From: Trichostrongylus colubriformis
Lineage: Eukaryota > Nematoda > Chromadorea > Rhabditida > Trichostrongylidae
DNA length: 64,000 nucleotides
Assembly: GCA_963978905.1 (NCBI GenBank)
Contig: OZ022261.1
Location: forward strand, 28,331,686-28,395,685
Reading direction: 5' to 3'
This document shows positions 11,048-22,790 of this stretch, one piece after another. A program made the translations under genes and the position numbers. The number at the start of each line of letters is the position of its first letter. Within the stretch, counting starts at the first letter, position 1. The notes under the pieces were generated by a model. The model was not told where the DNA came from and did no database searches. It was given only the letters and a program-made list of their open reading frames with translations.

Positions 11048-11214
11048 ACGGTCCATTTCGGAGCGCCTGGCAATGCGAGGCCTACGGACTAGGATGAACG
11101 TGTATCGAACTCTCTCACACCGCCACACACTCTCACTCACGCCACGTACTCTCACTCTCGCCATTCACCCGAGTCCGTAGGCCACGCCCTGCCAGGCGTT
11201 GGGAAATGGGCTGT
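11048..11214. repeat. Fold-back MITE, family G, copy 1
   Basis: Arms ACGGTCCATTTC...GGCCTACGGACT (left) and AGTCCGTAGGCC...GAAATGGGCTGT (right) are inverted copies about 40 nt long around a CTCACAC/CCACACACTCTCAC core. A second copy lies at 39557-39682. The element begins ten bases after the stop codon of the 9317-11037 gene model, so it would form a hairpin in its 3' UTR. Confidence 0.75.
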
Positions 11215-11986
11215 ACCACGTCGGCATCCATTTTTCATCTCGTTCAGTACCAATTGATGTAGATCAAAATTAATGTGTCTATTAACAAGCACTACTAGTT
11301 ATTGTAACGCATTACTTACCATTTACCTACATACATAAAGTTTTATGCTATTATATGTATATTGCTTGTGTCACTTTATATTTTATATTATTGTTATTTC
11401 ATATTTGTATCTAACAATCTATTGCTTGTTCTATTCCATATTTGGTGTACTTTTTCTATGCATTACTGTGTTTCTCCTCAAAAGACGTGAAGCTCCAATC
11501 GAAAATAGTTAATGATGCTGATGTTATTACTAGTAATTTGAAGAAGCCGTCGTGATTTCTGCTACCTATTTATGGAATTGTATTTCTGCTCTTCTATTCG
11601 TATATGTTTCGAGACTACGGGTGTCGATGATTATGTCACGATACAAACCGAATAAAGAATGCCCAGTGCGTCAGCAGCAATCAGAAAGAAAAAACTGAAT
11701 TACGCCGCCACCCCCGCTAACACGATCTGCGGAGTGTGGTGAATTTGTGTTGGCCATATAGCCCAAGCAAGCAGGGCACGGGGCGATGAGCGATGTGACT
11801 GAGGCCTATTTAAGACAACCTCATGTCGTAGCAGTTGTGGAAGATTCATATGGGGCTCCCGAGTCTACTAGCCCTTATAGATTCAGAGTGTGCTCACCAA
11901 AAACCACTCTTCAGTGTTATTAGAGTGGCCGTTTCTAGGAGATCAAAACTGATGGAGCATTAGAAACGTTCAGAAAAGACAGGAAA
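11215..11986. other. AT-rich, possible 3' UTR
   Basis: T-rich sequence with AATAAA at 11651-11656, which could end a transcript of the upstream plus-strand gene. No open frame of note. Confidence 0.35.
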
Positions 11987-12268
11987 TAAAGTATTGGCGT
12001 CCCTCAATTCCTTCTGTGGGATGCGCCGTACATTCTAGTGCCTTTCAGAATCGTTACGGCAGGTGAAGGCGATCTGGCCTACACAATGACTTGCAGGGGC
12101 CATCCGATGTGCAAGTCAATGCTTCTATCCTCCCATACAAGTCCTGTTCCAAATAACCGACCCCGGAGAGATGGAAGGCTTGGATAGCCTGGTCGGGCAT
12201 TGATGTGGGATTTGATCCCCGCATTGTGAGGTTGGGGTGCGCGCCACCTGTCACTACACCACCTCCGG
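11987..12268 (-). mobile_element. tRNA-derived SINE, family S2, near-complete copy
   Basis: On the minus strand the head reads CCGGAGGTGGTGTAGTGACA (A-box-like) followed by GGGGATCAAATCCC (B-box-like). The body contains CTTCCATCTCTCCGGGGTCG, TGCACATCGGATGGCC and GGCGCATCCCA-type blocks and ends near GACGCCAATACTTTATT. Homologous copies occur at 25720, 34764, 48178, 51496 and 56741. The head identifies it as an RNA polymerase III-type retroposon. It codes nothing and depends on a LINE not seen in the window. Confidence 0.75.
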
Positions 12269-13254
12269 ACATTGCAAACCCACTATTGTAATTGAGAAAT
12301 ATCAAAAGCATTAAAATCAATATTTACTGTAGTGAATTCATTACGGAGATGCGTGTGTAAGGTATTGTGTGTGCCAATAGGAGATAACATTTGCGCAACG
12401 GCATCGCGCGTGCGACGCGATACATACGAGTTAGGGGTGTTGGGTACTGAAGTCATGACGGTGTCCCACACATTGGTTTTGGCGTAATTGCGTTGAGACC
12501 CAACTCAATACGGCGTTCTTAGCTCGCACCAATAGCGTCGCGCATCACAGACAAATTCCCTGTGGTAATGGCACACACCACATGGTTTACCACGGCAAAC
12601 TTACCTTTCCACTGTTGAGCCAATGTTTGCACACCTCTTATGCAATATCAAATACGTCAGTTCAGAGACTTAGGGGCAGTTGCCCCATTCAGACAGATTG
12701 GGTTTGCCAATGGATCCCATGTTGCTTTTTAGGTAACTCCATCCCAATGTCGAGAATGTCCTCACGACAACAACACAAGTAAAGTGCAAGTTTGAAAAAA
12801 GCTGATGCACGAATGTCCTGAACTCTGAAGAGGTCTTAAATCATATAATTTCGCTCGCGGCGCACTGCCACGAAGTATACAAAACAGAGGGTAATGAAAG
12901 AGATAAAAGTAATAGGGCGACATGTCTCTGGAATGTTCCTTTAGAAACAGGAGCAAGCTGAGAATCACCACTTTCACCGCCATGAAAATGTGAAACTTCA
13001 GTCGGCACAGTCGGGTTTTAGAGCACCTACGGCATTACAGTCTGCCTCCTAAAACAGCTGACCCAGCTTCCGTGTAACGTCTCTCGTGGGAAGCTTCCTG
13101 AGGTCTGGCCCTTCGGTTCATGGGAGTAGTAGAGCTCTCGCTGCTTGGACAACGTTGCAATGATCCGAAGTGTCATTTTTCATACCCTCCGGAGGCTTTT
13201 AATGGTAATGGCACACTGGTCTTAGGAAACTAAAGGCGAACACCATCCAGTAAG
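12269..13254. other. No convincing gene
   Basis: Mixed sequence with short open frames on both strands (12582-12782 plus, 12762-12983 minus). None has both splice signals and protein-like content. Confidence 0.35.
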
Positions 13255-13545
13255 AATCCCCTCAGGTACCCAGAGTGAAGGGTCCAGTAATTTTGTGAAC
13301 GATGGTACGGAAATCGCGGATTTTGCCGAGTTGTGGTGTCACATCATATTCACTCAAAAGAAGCTCCCGGTCCTGCTCGAGCAGAAAGGGCTGTTACGAA
13401 ATTTGGTAATAGTGTGAGGTCTGCTTGAATTTGGCAATGGAAATACCTGTGAATGTCAGAATTTGCTGGAGTTCGACTAAAATAGTGTTGAAAATGCAGG
13501 AGGGGAAGTGACGCTTTTTTGGCACCCGTGTACATATCTCTGGGA
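13255..13545 (-). pseudogene. Coding-derived dispersed repeat Y, copy 1
   Basis: On the minus strand this reads VELQQILTFTGISIAKFK, an in-frame stop, then LLEQDRELLLSEYDVTPQL and GKIRDF. The plus strand at 55345-55620 has the same protein in the same order with LLHEQDRELLPSEHDVTPQL and GKIRNF. Differences between the two copies in the best block fall mainly at third codon positions (for example GAC/GAT, GTG/GTA, CCA/CCC, GGC/GGA, CGC/CGA). This indicates descent from a gene or element ORF under protein-level selection. This copy is broken by a stop. The protein family is not recognised. Confidence 0.5.
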
Positions 13546-14020
13546 TGATTTGTGTCCGGCCTATGCTTTGGGCATAGCTTAATTTGTCCACACATGGGAG
13601 TGCCCATCTATTTCTCTTGTCTCATCCTTACTTATGAAGAAGTTTTTTTACACTTTGTACTTTTACCCTCCAGGGTCCTTTCAGGAAAAAAAACAAAGAC
13701 AATAGTCTGTAACTTGGTCGAGAAACGTACATATTTAGTGAAAAGAACTCACGAGGATGGTATTTATTTTGAACGTGGCACGCTTACTGGAAAACTCATC
13801 ATGCAGGAATCGTGCACAACACATACATATAATAGCCCTTCAATTTCTTGAGCTGCCTCGCAGATGCCAAAAGAGGATTGATTGTGTCGATCCCCATAGA
13901 GTACGAATTTCCGCAAAATTTGTACTTTCAGCTTTGCGTTTGTGATTATTTGATTATGAGGAACAAGTGAGATAAAGACGTTTTTCGTGATGCCAGGAAT
14001 TTCCTTCTTATTATTTTCAG

Positions 14021-14168
14021 GCGTGTGTGACGGTCCAACTTTTGAGGATGCCAGCGCTCATAGTGAGACACTATGGCGCGAAACGGATGCGATCGGGTCG
14101 AACTAATCATTGTCTGAAATTTAGATACAATTTCAAAAATTTTGAGGTGGCATTGGTGGACTGCACGT
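14021..14168 (+). CDS. Candidate exon, unknown protein
   Basis: A good ATTTTCAG acceptor is followed by an open frame reading ACVTVQLLRMPALIVRHYGA and onward, ending near a GTGAGT donor (49 codons plus one base). The frame stays open past the donor to 14248. Basic and hydrophobic content is mixed. It could equally be a piece of an unrecognised mobile element. Confidence 0.2.
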
Positions 14169-17055
14169 GTGAGTACCACTGCCTTATCCAACACCGACTA
14201 ATATACATAGATGGTAGTGATGCCATCCAGTCTCTGCGGTTGAAATGAATTTGAGAATCGTGACGAAACTCCTACAAACGTTTCAGTCTATGTATATCAT
14301 GAGGCTTAATTTATTCTACTTTTTATTTTACTTCCTTTTCAATGTGAAATGGGAGAACACTTTAAGTCTGCTCGATGCTCAACTCACAATGAGCATGCAT
14401 TATAATAAGCGATGAAGTCGCTCGTTAGGGGAAATTTTATTGTAACTCTCTTCTTCGCACTCGTAGGGTCAATTCTGGCGAGCCCTAGAAGCTAAATAGC
14501 AAGTGAGCCATTGATCGCACTCTCAGCTATCTACTGTACAAGCTAGATACTGTATATCAAAGCTCATGCTTTCACAAGGGGTCTAAAAACGACAATTCTG
14601 AAATTTCGGTGGAACCTCATCCTGTGATATAATTGGTGATGTCTGGCTATAGAGGGAGAACATTTAAAGCATTGCTTGTGCGAGATGAGCGATTAGTCGG
14701 GTGCTATGACACCAACCATGAGCATTCCCTCGCTTTTGTCACTGCCATGCCACATGCTCCAACCTGTGCTCGCCACGAATATGTAGGCATAAGCTTCAAC
14801 AATTCCACTGAGAATATTCGAGAGTAGATTTCCAGCGGTGAACTAAAGCTAACGTTTTACCAAGTGATTGTACCGTTTGGATCGTACGTATGCATGATAG
14901 AAAACCTCTATGTCAAAGCTTCTTCATGCAGTGAATTATAATTTTAGTTGGTAGATAATATTCTGAAACTTATTAAGTATCAGATGTATCAGAATGTGTT
15001 ATTATTTTGAAACTACCTCGAACTTCACTTTTGTGTTGTTTCGTAACGAGTATCCTATCGTCAGTGAATACTTCTTCACCTGCTCAGCACTTACATCTTT
15101 TCCGCTATACTCTTCTATCCTTCTTTCTCAGAACTGAACTATAAGCGATGGCGGTCTTCTGATTGCGTGAAAGCAGCTCGAGGTTCGGTAAACTATGTTG
15201 AGCCCGAGTGAGAGTGAGATATGGCGTCCTACAAAACAGCGGTGATAATGCGATCGAAGTGAATGTATGAGTATGATCGGGTCACGCGGTCTTCAACAGA
15301 CGGCTCCCACCTACCATGATTCTCATGTTTGTAACAATAATGCGAGGCCCTGTCACCTACGTGAGGAAGACAAAAATTTCGAAATCGCAGAATGGATTTT
15401 GAACCTTGATTCACCTAATACACACTAGCTTTTCGGGAGTGTCTCGGTATCGGAACAAATGTTGCAATACATATAAGTACTAATGTAAGGCTAAAGAAGG
15501 CTACTAAAGGGGGTTTCAAACTTCCACACATCGGGTGACAGTCTTCGACTGCGACGCGATGTGTGGAAGTAACTTACGAAAAGACTTTACTTCCGGAGCT
15601 CACTGCACTTGTATAAATGATTATCACGGTAGCGGGCACAACAATGGCTGCGTTTGTGTTAGGTGTTGTTCTGGAAATATTTTTAAAGTTTTTTATTCAC
15701 AGGAACGCCTAAACTGTGTCTAAGCATAACGGTGTTACAACACCAGCATATGTACAGCCATTGACGGCCACTCCTTTGGTAAAGTCCATGTTTTCCACTT
15801 CTATTTTCCTGCCTTTTGGCGCCTTAATATGGAATATACGAGCTTACTAGCATCAGTTGATTGTAGTAGGTACGCACCTTGATACAATAATTACATTTCA
15901 CGGAGTCCTCACGCGGAAAGCCGCCGACATATCTATCGCCTGTTTCATCTTGGAGCTTAGTCCACGAGCTACTGGCCTACAGTTCGCCGCGATATCCACC
16001 TAGCTAAATCTTTTGCAAGAATGTCAAGTTCGAGCTACGTGTTTATGTTTATGTTTATTACGTGCTCAAGGCATACTGAGAAAACACGGGTAACGAAAAA
16101 ACAGAGTAGAGACATAAAAATCGACAATACACTTCAATAAGAAAGTACAAAACAGCGAAAATGACTGTCAACTTTCACTCATCTAAAGAATTAGGACTTT
16201 TAATTTCCCTGTAGCTTATTGACTACATATCGTTTGAATTGAGCCTGCGTAAGAGAGGGTGATATACTTTTGGTCAGCTCCGAATACTCACTATCCACTT
16301 CCATATTCATGAAGAACAGTCACCTCTTTCGCGCAGTAGCACCCTACCTGCTTGGACAGACGCATTTCGAGCTACAGTAGCCTGGCACAGCGCTGTTCAA
16401 ATGATGAATATTTAGCCTGAATAAGAATGTTTCACCAGTGCAGGTGTACTATCTGTTTATCATGAGCAGATCATAGTCTCCAATGAAAGGAGATTCAAGA
16501 GCCTCCGTATACTGTACTTCTTTCAGGACCATGGTAAGCGTCCTCTTTTTGAAGAACGAACTGAACGAATCTCTCAGTCCCATTGCACCAGTGCAACGCC
16601 TCCGTAATGCATAAGGCTACTGTAGTCATACTTTTTATTGTAGTTGTTATTGGCGACTTCAGCATGAATTGGTCAAGCCAATCGGGCTAGAGTACCTTAC
16701 CATTTTGTTACCATTATATATCGCTTGTTACTAGTAATAAGCAGATTACGGTCATGATTTGAGTGCGTATGGAAGAGTCCACGTGCATGACCAGACCCGT
16801 GAGCGGCGGTTCCGATGATAAAGGAGAATAATGATGCTTTACACCAGAACGACGCCACAGTATGTTTCATTTCTGATGCTGTACGTCATCTTGCTAGTTA
16901 TTTATGCGGGTTATTTTTGAAAGCATACCGATTCACAGCCCACATCGTCCTTCGAATGACCGTTGATAAGAGCGTCACTAAAGAAGAATCGAAACGTTTA
17001 CATCGGAGCAAGGTTCTATTTTTGACTGCTTGCAATATTTCCCCCTTTATTATGA
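14169..17055. other. No convincing gene
   Basis: A long AT-rich stretch. Two short open frames (14633-14827 and 15535-15723 plus) have some coding flavour, the second Cys-rich, but no clear splice pattern. GTTTATGTTTATGTTTATTA at about 16040 is a short tandem. A cluster of CACCAGTGCA-type words near 16430-16600 looks like decayed repeat. Confidence 0.35.
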
Positions 17056-17430
17056 AGAGCCTTCCTTTCAAAATTTCCTGATAATTTATAATACCAGATG
17101 TTCCAAGTACATAGCCCCACCTATGACCTACGATCTGCAAACCGATAGATTTATGATAGCACAGAAAACCGCTGGTTTACCCACTGCGTGCTATTTTGTG
17201 GATTCAAGGCCTTCATGTGCATATTATGAGCATAAGTGCGACAAACTCCTCTGATTTCGTTTTCACAGCTGAATTCCACTCACTATCATCCACCTCTATG
17301 CATGATTTGCATTGTTCCTTCTCCTGTCTCCTGTCGTCCTGTCCAGTAGGCTCCATTTTGTGCTTGAAACCTCTCGTCCTTCCATCAGTTTCCCGCACAT
17401 TACGGTGAATGTATATGGGAACTGTGATTA
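17056..17430 (+). repeat. Dispersed repeat X, copy 1
   Basis: Similar to 22240-22790 in order: CTACGATCT(C/G)CAAACC, AGAAAAC(C/T)GCT, TATGAGCAT(A/G)AGTGCG, then a block near 17330 that also matches 25435-25680. Around TATGAGCAT both copies can be read as YEH(K/E)C(D/G)KLL with synonymous differences, which hints at an ancestral exon. Non-functional as it stands. Confidence 0.45.
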
Positions 17431-17744
17431 CAATTGAAATAATCCAATAAAAATTGAAACCGCTCCAATCGTATTGAGGGCTGGTAATTCCGAAAGTAGC
17501 TAGACAAATCTCAAATTTTTTAATCCATTTGAAATATAACTCTTTTTAGGCTGCTAGAACGTTCTGCAAAAGCTCGAAGCTCCAAACTGAGAATTTTGGA
17601 TAACCGAATCTCATATAGTGAAAAGGGTCAAAGGTGGAGTGGAATACTAAGGAGAGGAAAACGCGACTTTTCAAGTGCTCAGAGGTGCTTAAACGAACAA
17701 TTACAATATTGGATAGCCTGATATCCCTGACAGGTAGAACAGTT

Positions 17745-19017
17745 ATGTCATCGAACTTGCCAAAACGCTGGGAGGGCTCACAGCGATCGTGCGGATTGTG
17801 TGGTTGACCCGGGCGGAGCGAGCCACCTTTGTGTTACCAGACAGTTATGCGATGTATAAGAAGATTTGAAGGGACGGCTCTTTCGAAAAGAGCTTTCACA
17901 GCCCGCGCTCCTAGTGGTTTGTGAAAACTGTCACTTTAACCTCAATGGGCAGGTTTTTACTTCGGTGCTTTGCTATGAAATCGTGTAGGAAATTGAGAGG
18001 TGTTACCAGAACAACAGCGCTGCAGCAGCTACGACGTCGTGATCGCCTAAAGACTCGCGGAATGACCGTCAGTGTTACTTATGTCAGAAGGCTACGAGAA
18101 CGTCGTGGATATAGGAAAGCAACCACGAAATATTGCCACACGATAAAGGACGTCAATAAGCTGGCTCGTGTCGATTATTGCTCAGAAATGTTGGAGGCAA
18201 AAATGGAATTCTCTGACTGCGTATTCACCGATGAATGCACAGTTCAAGGTAAGCCCAAGTTCACCGAGGTGTTAGATCATACACTGCTTAATATGATTTT
18301 CAGTTGATTGTCCGACTAAGTTCTGTTTCGTCAAGCAAGGAGACCAGTATTGTCCGACTAAGTTCTTTTCGTCAAGCAAGGAGTCCAGTACTCGAGATGC
18401 GCGATCGAGCTAAGCATCCAGCGAAAGTGCATATCAGGGGTGGTATTCCAGTTCAAGGAGCACTCAGTTCGCTATGCTGCCAGGAAACTGCAGAATCGAT
18501 AGCGAGCTGTGGAATAATAGAGAGATGCTACAGTCCTTCAAGTCCAAAATCTATGACGGTGTGCTCTGCTCTCATGTGCAAGGCTCTCATGTGCACTGCA
18601 TGTGTCAGTCAGTTTTGAGGCTGTGCAATTCACGATTTTGTCGCCTCGTACAAGACAATACGCCACCACACAAAAGCTAGTACACGATTGACAAGTTTAA
18701 GAATTGGGGGCTTGACACGTTGGCATAGCCCGCGGAGTCACCAGATCTCAATCCATCGAGCTTGGATAATATGAAGAGGATCAGGTATAATATTGCAGCA
18801 TGCCATGATATCAATATAGCACTCATCTTGTACGTGTTTATAGAAAACAACCCAATGTCAACTTGGACGCTCTCAAGGTGGCCATTGCCCAATATCGGAA
18901 AACATTAACACCGCCGACATGCGAGAGATATGTTGCCGGCATTAGCAAAAGGATGAAGCGCATTCTAGAGCAAGGGGAAGAAATATTGTTGAAGACAGAT
19001 GAACTGGTATGGTAGCT
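17745..19017 (+). pseudogene. Broken Tc1-like transposase
   Basis: Read across frames, this is a Tc1/mariner-superfamily transposase. There is a helix-turn-helix style start, then a run including RLKTRGMTVSVTYVRRLRE, the catalytic block CVFTDECTVQ (first Asp), KHPAKVHIRGG, LVQDNTPPH (second Asp) and SPDLNPS, ending MKRILEQGEE before a stop at about 19017. SPDLN is the Tc1 rather than mariner form. A 55-bp intron-like gap (18249-18303, GTAAGC to TTTTCAG) joins exactly in frame. Breaks include an internal duplication at 18308-18390 and several frameshifts between 18440 and 18800. It is inactive. Terminal inverted repeats were not found by eye. Confidence 0.8.
18308..18390 (+). repeat. 41-42 bp direct tandem duplication
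   Basis: TTGTCCGACTAAGTTCT and the rest of the unit occur twice back to back, 42 and 41 bp long, differing by one missing base and one substitution. The second copy interrupts and shifts the transposase frame. Confidence 0.85.
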
Positions 19018-20464
19018 TAAAGTGTATTCAGCTTTAGAGTCTTTTGTTAATATTAAGGTACTGTAAGGGATTCGCCGCGTCGGCAGCGAACGAGTGTTTT
19101 CCCTGGGATGTTTTCCTATGACTCATCTGAACATTTCAGGGCTTGGTGAGGGGAGGATGCGAGGAGATGGGAAGACAGCTGCCTGCACGGTCCGAGGACG
19201 CTTAGAACCGTCCTTCTCGATCTTCTGGGCGACGTCCTCGACAGCTATCAACCCGCTCGTCGGAAGATCTTTTTTATGATCCCTTACCATGTATTCTTGT
19301 CAGTTATTCTTTTATGTGCTTTACCTTTATGCCTTTTCTTGCGGTTCTCTTTGTAGATACCTCTAACTCCTTTCATGTACCATTTCATGTATTAAGGATA
19401 AACTTAATAAAGTCAATATCTGAAGGCAGAGGCACATGGGAAGCACCTTCCGCTGGGCGCGCTCGCTTACTGCACTCTTTCGGTGAGATATCTCTGAATC
19501 AGCAAATATTTCGCTGTTTTTACACTTTGTATTCATGTATGCTTCTTATGCGATTTGATATTTCTGTAAATAAAACATATGTAATCTCCAATGTTTCACC
19601 TGTCACGGTAGAATGCACACTGAGCTAATATAGCGTGACCCAATGCGTAACGAATCGATTAATGAGACGGCATGCGATCTTGAGTCGGTAGCTGGCTCAG
19701 CCCTTATCATAAGGATCGTCGAATTTCGACGGCCGAAAGTACAAAGGGGTGGTTGCATTCCACGTACGCTACTGATGCGTAATCTCCGAAGGTTCGGATC
19801 CTACGTCAAGCGCAACGTTTGCACGTGCATCGTTGGGCACTCTGCGCTGATTCGACCGGTTTCTAATTAATAGGCCCTCGGTTGCAAGCCGGGGCGCAAG
19901 ATACACGGTTACAGGTTGTATCAGATCTAAGCAGAAAAAGAAATGCGCATTTTTCAACTTTCGGAATTCATAGTACCGACTTTCTCAAAGGGTTGTCGAA
20001 AGAATCACTCTAACAAGTTTCTCAGTCTCCCCACAGCAAAGATAACGCTTTTTTTAAATATTGAGGACAGTTCCTTCCATACGTGTGCACGTCAAATGCT
20101 GCACATACCGCCACACGTTACACGTCCACGTTTGATACCAGGTGTAGTGGCATGCGTAAAAAACCCGCGACAGAAATCGAATAGGACAAACAATACATTA
20201 GTTGGATTTGTGGGGTTCGAGTTTGCTTTCCTCCATTGCCGCACTATTTAGTACGTCTCTTTTCACCTAACGATTGAGTCAAATACTTAGCCCACTGTCA
20301 CCAACCATTTTCAGATCAACGAGCTATGAGCAGGGAGAAGCAGACATACATACATACACATACATATCACCATTGCCCAGAGCTAGTTTAAGTTTGGAAT
20401 GCGACGGAGGAAGCGGGACCGGTCATACATTGTCACATTTATTGTAATAAAGGTTACTACGACA
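19018..20464. other. Unassigned, partly GC-rich
   Basis: 19094-19279 is a GC-richer open frame after a CATTTCAG. 19640-19920 is a GC-rich block with a B-box-like GGTTCGGATCC at about 19791 but no matching A box, so a further tRNA-derived repeat is possible but unproven. (ACAT)n microsatellite at about 20344-20368. Confidence 0.3.
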
Positions 20465-20615
20465 TGTCGACTATGGAATCTGTGGTGGATTCCGGACCAC
20501 GCATATGGCTCTGTGAGCAGGTAGTTCTGATAGCTCTGCTTGCTCCATTGTGTCCCTAAAAATTAAGCCATTGGTCTTGTTTTAGTTGACTCAAGATGTC
20601 CGCTGTTAGGGTACC
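20465..20615 (+). repeat. Dispersed repeat N, copy 1
   Basis: Diverged match to 28985-29150: shared order TTCTGAT...GCTTGC(T/A)...ATTGTGTC(C/T)CT...AAG...GGT(C/T)T...TTGACT(C/T)(A/G)AG(A/G)TGTCCGCTGT. Non-coding, ends not defined. Confidence 0.5.
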
Positions 20616-20666
20616 TTTCACTTTTCAACCTATCCACCCCGGGCCTAATAGAAGGCCTCCATTGAC

Positions 20667-21078
20667 TTAAAGACACTGGGAGGAGTAAATTTGGCGGACC
20701 AGGAACATCAAAGTAGGGGTGCTTAGCAGTGTGACAGTAGAGAAAGAACCAAATAAAATGGCGAAAATACCTAGAATTGGGAACCTAAAAACTTCCCTTA
20801 TCTCTCGCGCCCTCTGCGTCACTAGCCGAGGTAGACTGCAGACGGGCGTTGAGGCTAAATCAGCCGGTCGCGAGCGATGTCCCCCCCCTGCCTACAACTC
20901 GTTCGGCTGATGAACTGCAGAGCGACATGCCGTGCCGCGAGATCGTGATAAGACCCCAAACGGCGTTTTTTCAATGCGAGTTTCGCTACACATGACCTCT
21001 TCTGGAGTGAAAGGTTCGTATTCAGAAAACATGTTTTTCCAAATCTCATTTACCCTTTACCCTACCCGGCGCCGTTAA
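20667..21078 (-). repeat. TTAA-flanked MITE, family T, complete copy
   Basis: TTAA lies at both ends (20667-20670 and 21075-21078). The outer sequences are inverted: AGACACTGGGAGGAGTAAAT at one side and CGGCGCCGGGTAGGGTAAAG at the other. It is homologous in reverse to 1974-2378 and 32044-32468. About 412 bp, non-coding. The best copy for defining the family ends. Confidence 0.8.
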
Positions 21079-22239
21079 GTAAGCATTTATCATGCCTCAC
21101 TTTGACTGATCACTTATTCTCAAGAAACATATGAAATGGAGAATAAATAATCAACTATTATCCTGCAGCACTCAAAGTGAAAAACTCTCAGAAAAATCGA
21201 CACACCTGTCTCGTTTCAGTCCACGAACCATGCTAGTGGGAGCGGCTCCACTTCTCACTACGCGAGGCAAAATATCTGAAAAGAAAAAAGAGTTTCACTT
21301 GCATTTTCTCATTAAAGGGAATACCAAATTTCAGGAACAAGGTTTTCTCGTTCTTTGATCGCTCGTCATAATTGGAATTTCGGAGGCGGTTCATTCTTAC
21401 ATAAAAAGTCATCTGAGAAAAGCACTTGTAACTATGAATAGCGACAAATTGCAAACTGGCTGGGAAAGGTCACGGCATTGAGCAGTTCAAAGTGTGAAAA
21501 AATGAAATTTCTATTCACATGTCTCGACCCGATTTTGCTAATCGTATTCGGACTCTTATGGGCTTCGCGATGACTGATTCATTTCTCTGAAACTTTGTCT
21601 TTACAGATCTTGATTTTTCTACATAATGTACCTACTTCGTGTTGTCTACAACGAATAGTAAAACAGTGTTGTGTAAGTATTATAGACCCCATCCCTGCAC
21701 TATAGCAGTGAGCCTTGAGTGGGCCTCAGGTGGGCACTTTCGCACATATTGAAATTGAGATAGCACTGTCGAGAAAAACTGTGTTATCTACAAGCCCGTT
21801 AATTACAGTTCATAGGGTTTCACTGAACAGATTGACTACATAAAGGCTTTTCCGCGCTTGCTTGGAGCGGCAGCCAGCTTTTTCGACGGGAAGGATTCAT
21901 ACAATTAATCCAATATAAATGCAGCTTGCGGGAAAATCTTTCGCTAAAAAGCTAGGTCATACATGAATTACTGACTACAATTAATTTTATTTTGCTCTAT
22001 TCAAGAATTCGTGTACAGTTGGAAAATTACTGGTACTTCAATCTTATTAGCGTATCCATACATGTTTGAAAGGACAAAACCAAAGGATTGGTGACCGAAC
22101 ATCCTGTAAATGGCGACGGGAATCACTAACGAAAACTGAAGTCTTCATTGAAGCACGGTTATTCCCAAATGTCGCCTACAGCTTTTTCTTCATTTTGATT
22201 TTGATTTTGTTTGATATTGAAAACTTTTTTTACAACTTC
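21079..22239. other. No convincing gene
   Basis: AT-rich. An open frame at 21131-21358 (plus) and its antisense partner show no domain or splice pattern. Confidence 0.35.
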
Positions 22240-22790
22240 CGCTGATTCTACGAATATCAGTAAAATGTGGTAAATTGACCGGCCGAACAAGTGATCTACG
22301 ATCTCCAAACCAATAGATAATCTCGTAGAAAACTGCTCATTCACCATTCCCCTATTGTTCCCTATTCAAATTCATCTTTCATATGACCCTTATGAGCATG
22401 AGTGCGGCAAGCTTCTCACTCGAGCCAGAGCAGCTCTACGATCACGCGTGAGTTCTCTTTTTTGACATACTTAATTTTACAAAACGCTGTACTCAATGTC
22501 AAAAATGATTTAATGTCACTGACCAATTTAAAATTACCACTAGCTTTGTAAACTTCCTTCTCTGTGTGCTCCAATAGAGTTTCATTTATGCTCTGGACTG
22601 TCTAGACTTTCAAAATGTTTCTTGCACATTCGGGACTGTAAAGATAAAATTACAACCCAGTTTTCCCTGTGTCAATGTTTAGCAACCGCAATATTTTTTC
22701 AAACTAATTTGTTTTGTTTTATCTATATTGCATTTGAAAGGATCATAGACAAGACATTCAAGGTCAACAAACTTGTTTGGGGTGGTGTCT
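22240..22790 (+). repeat. Dispersed repeat X, copy 2 (longest)
   Basis: Contains the left block shared with 17056-17430 (CTACGATCTCCAAACCAATAG), the YEHECGKLL-like coding trace, then a right block shared with 25435-25680 (CTCTGGACTGTCTAGACTTT, TTGCACATTCGGGACTGT, CTTGTTTGGGGT). A GTGAGT follows the coding trace at about 22449. Confidence 0.5.
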
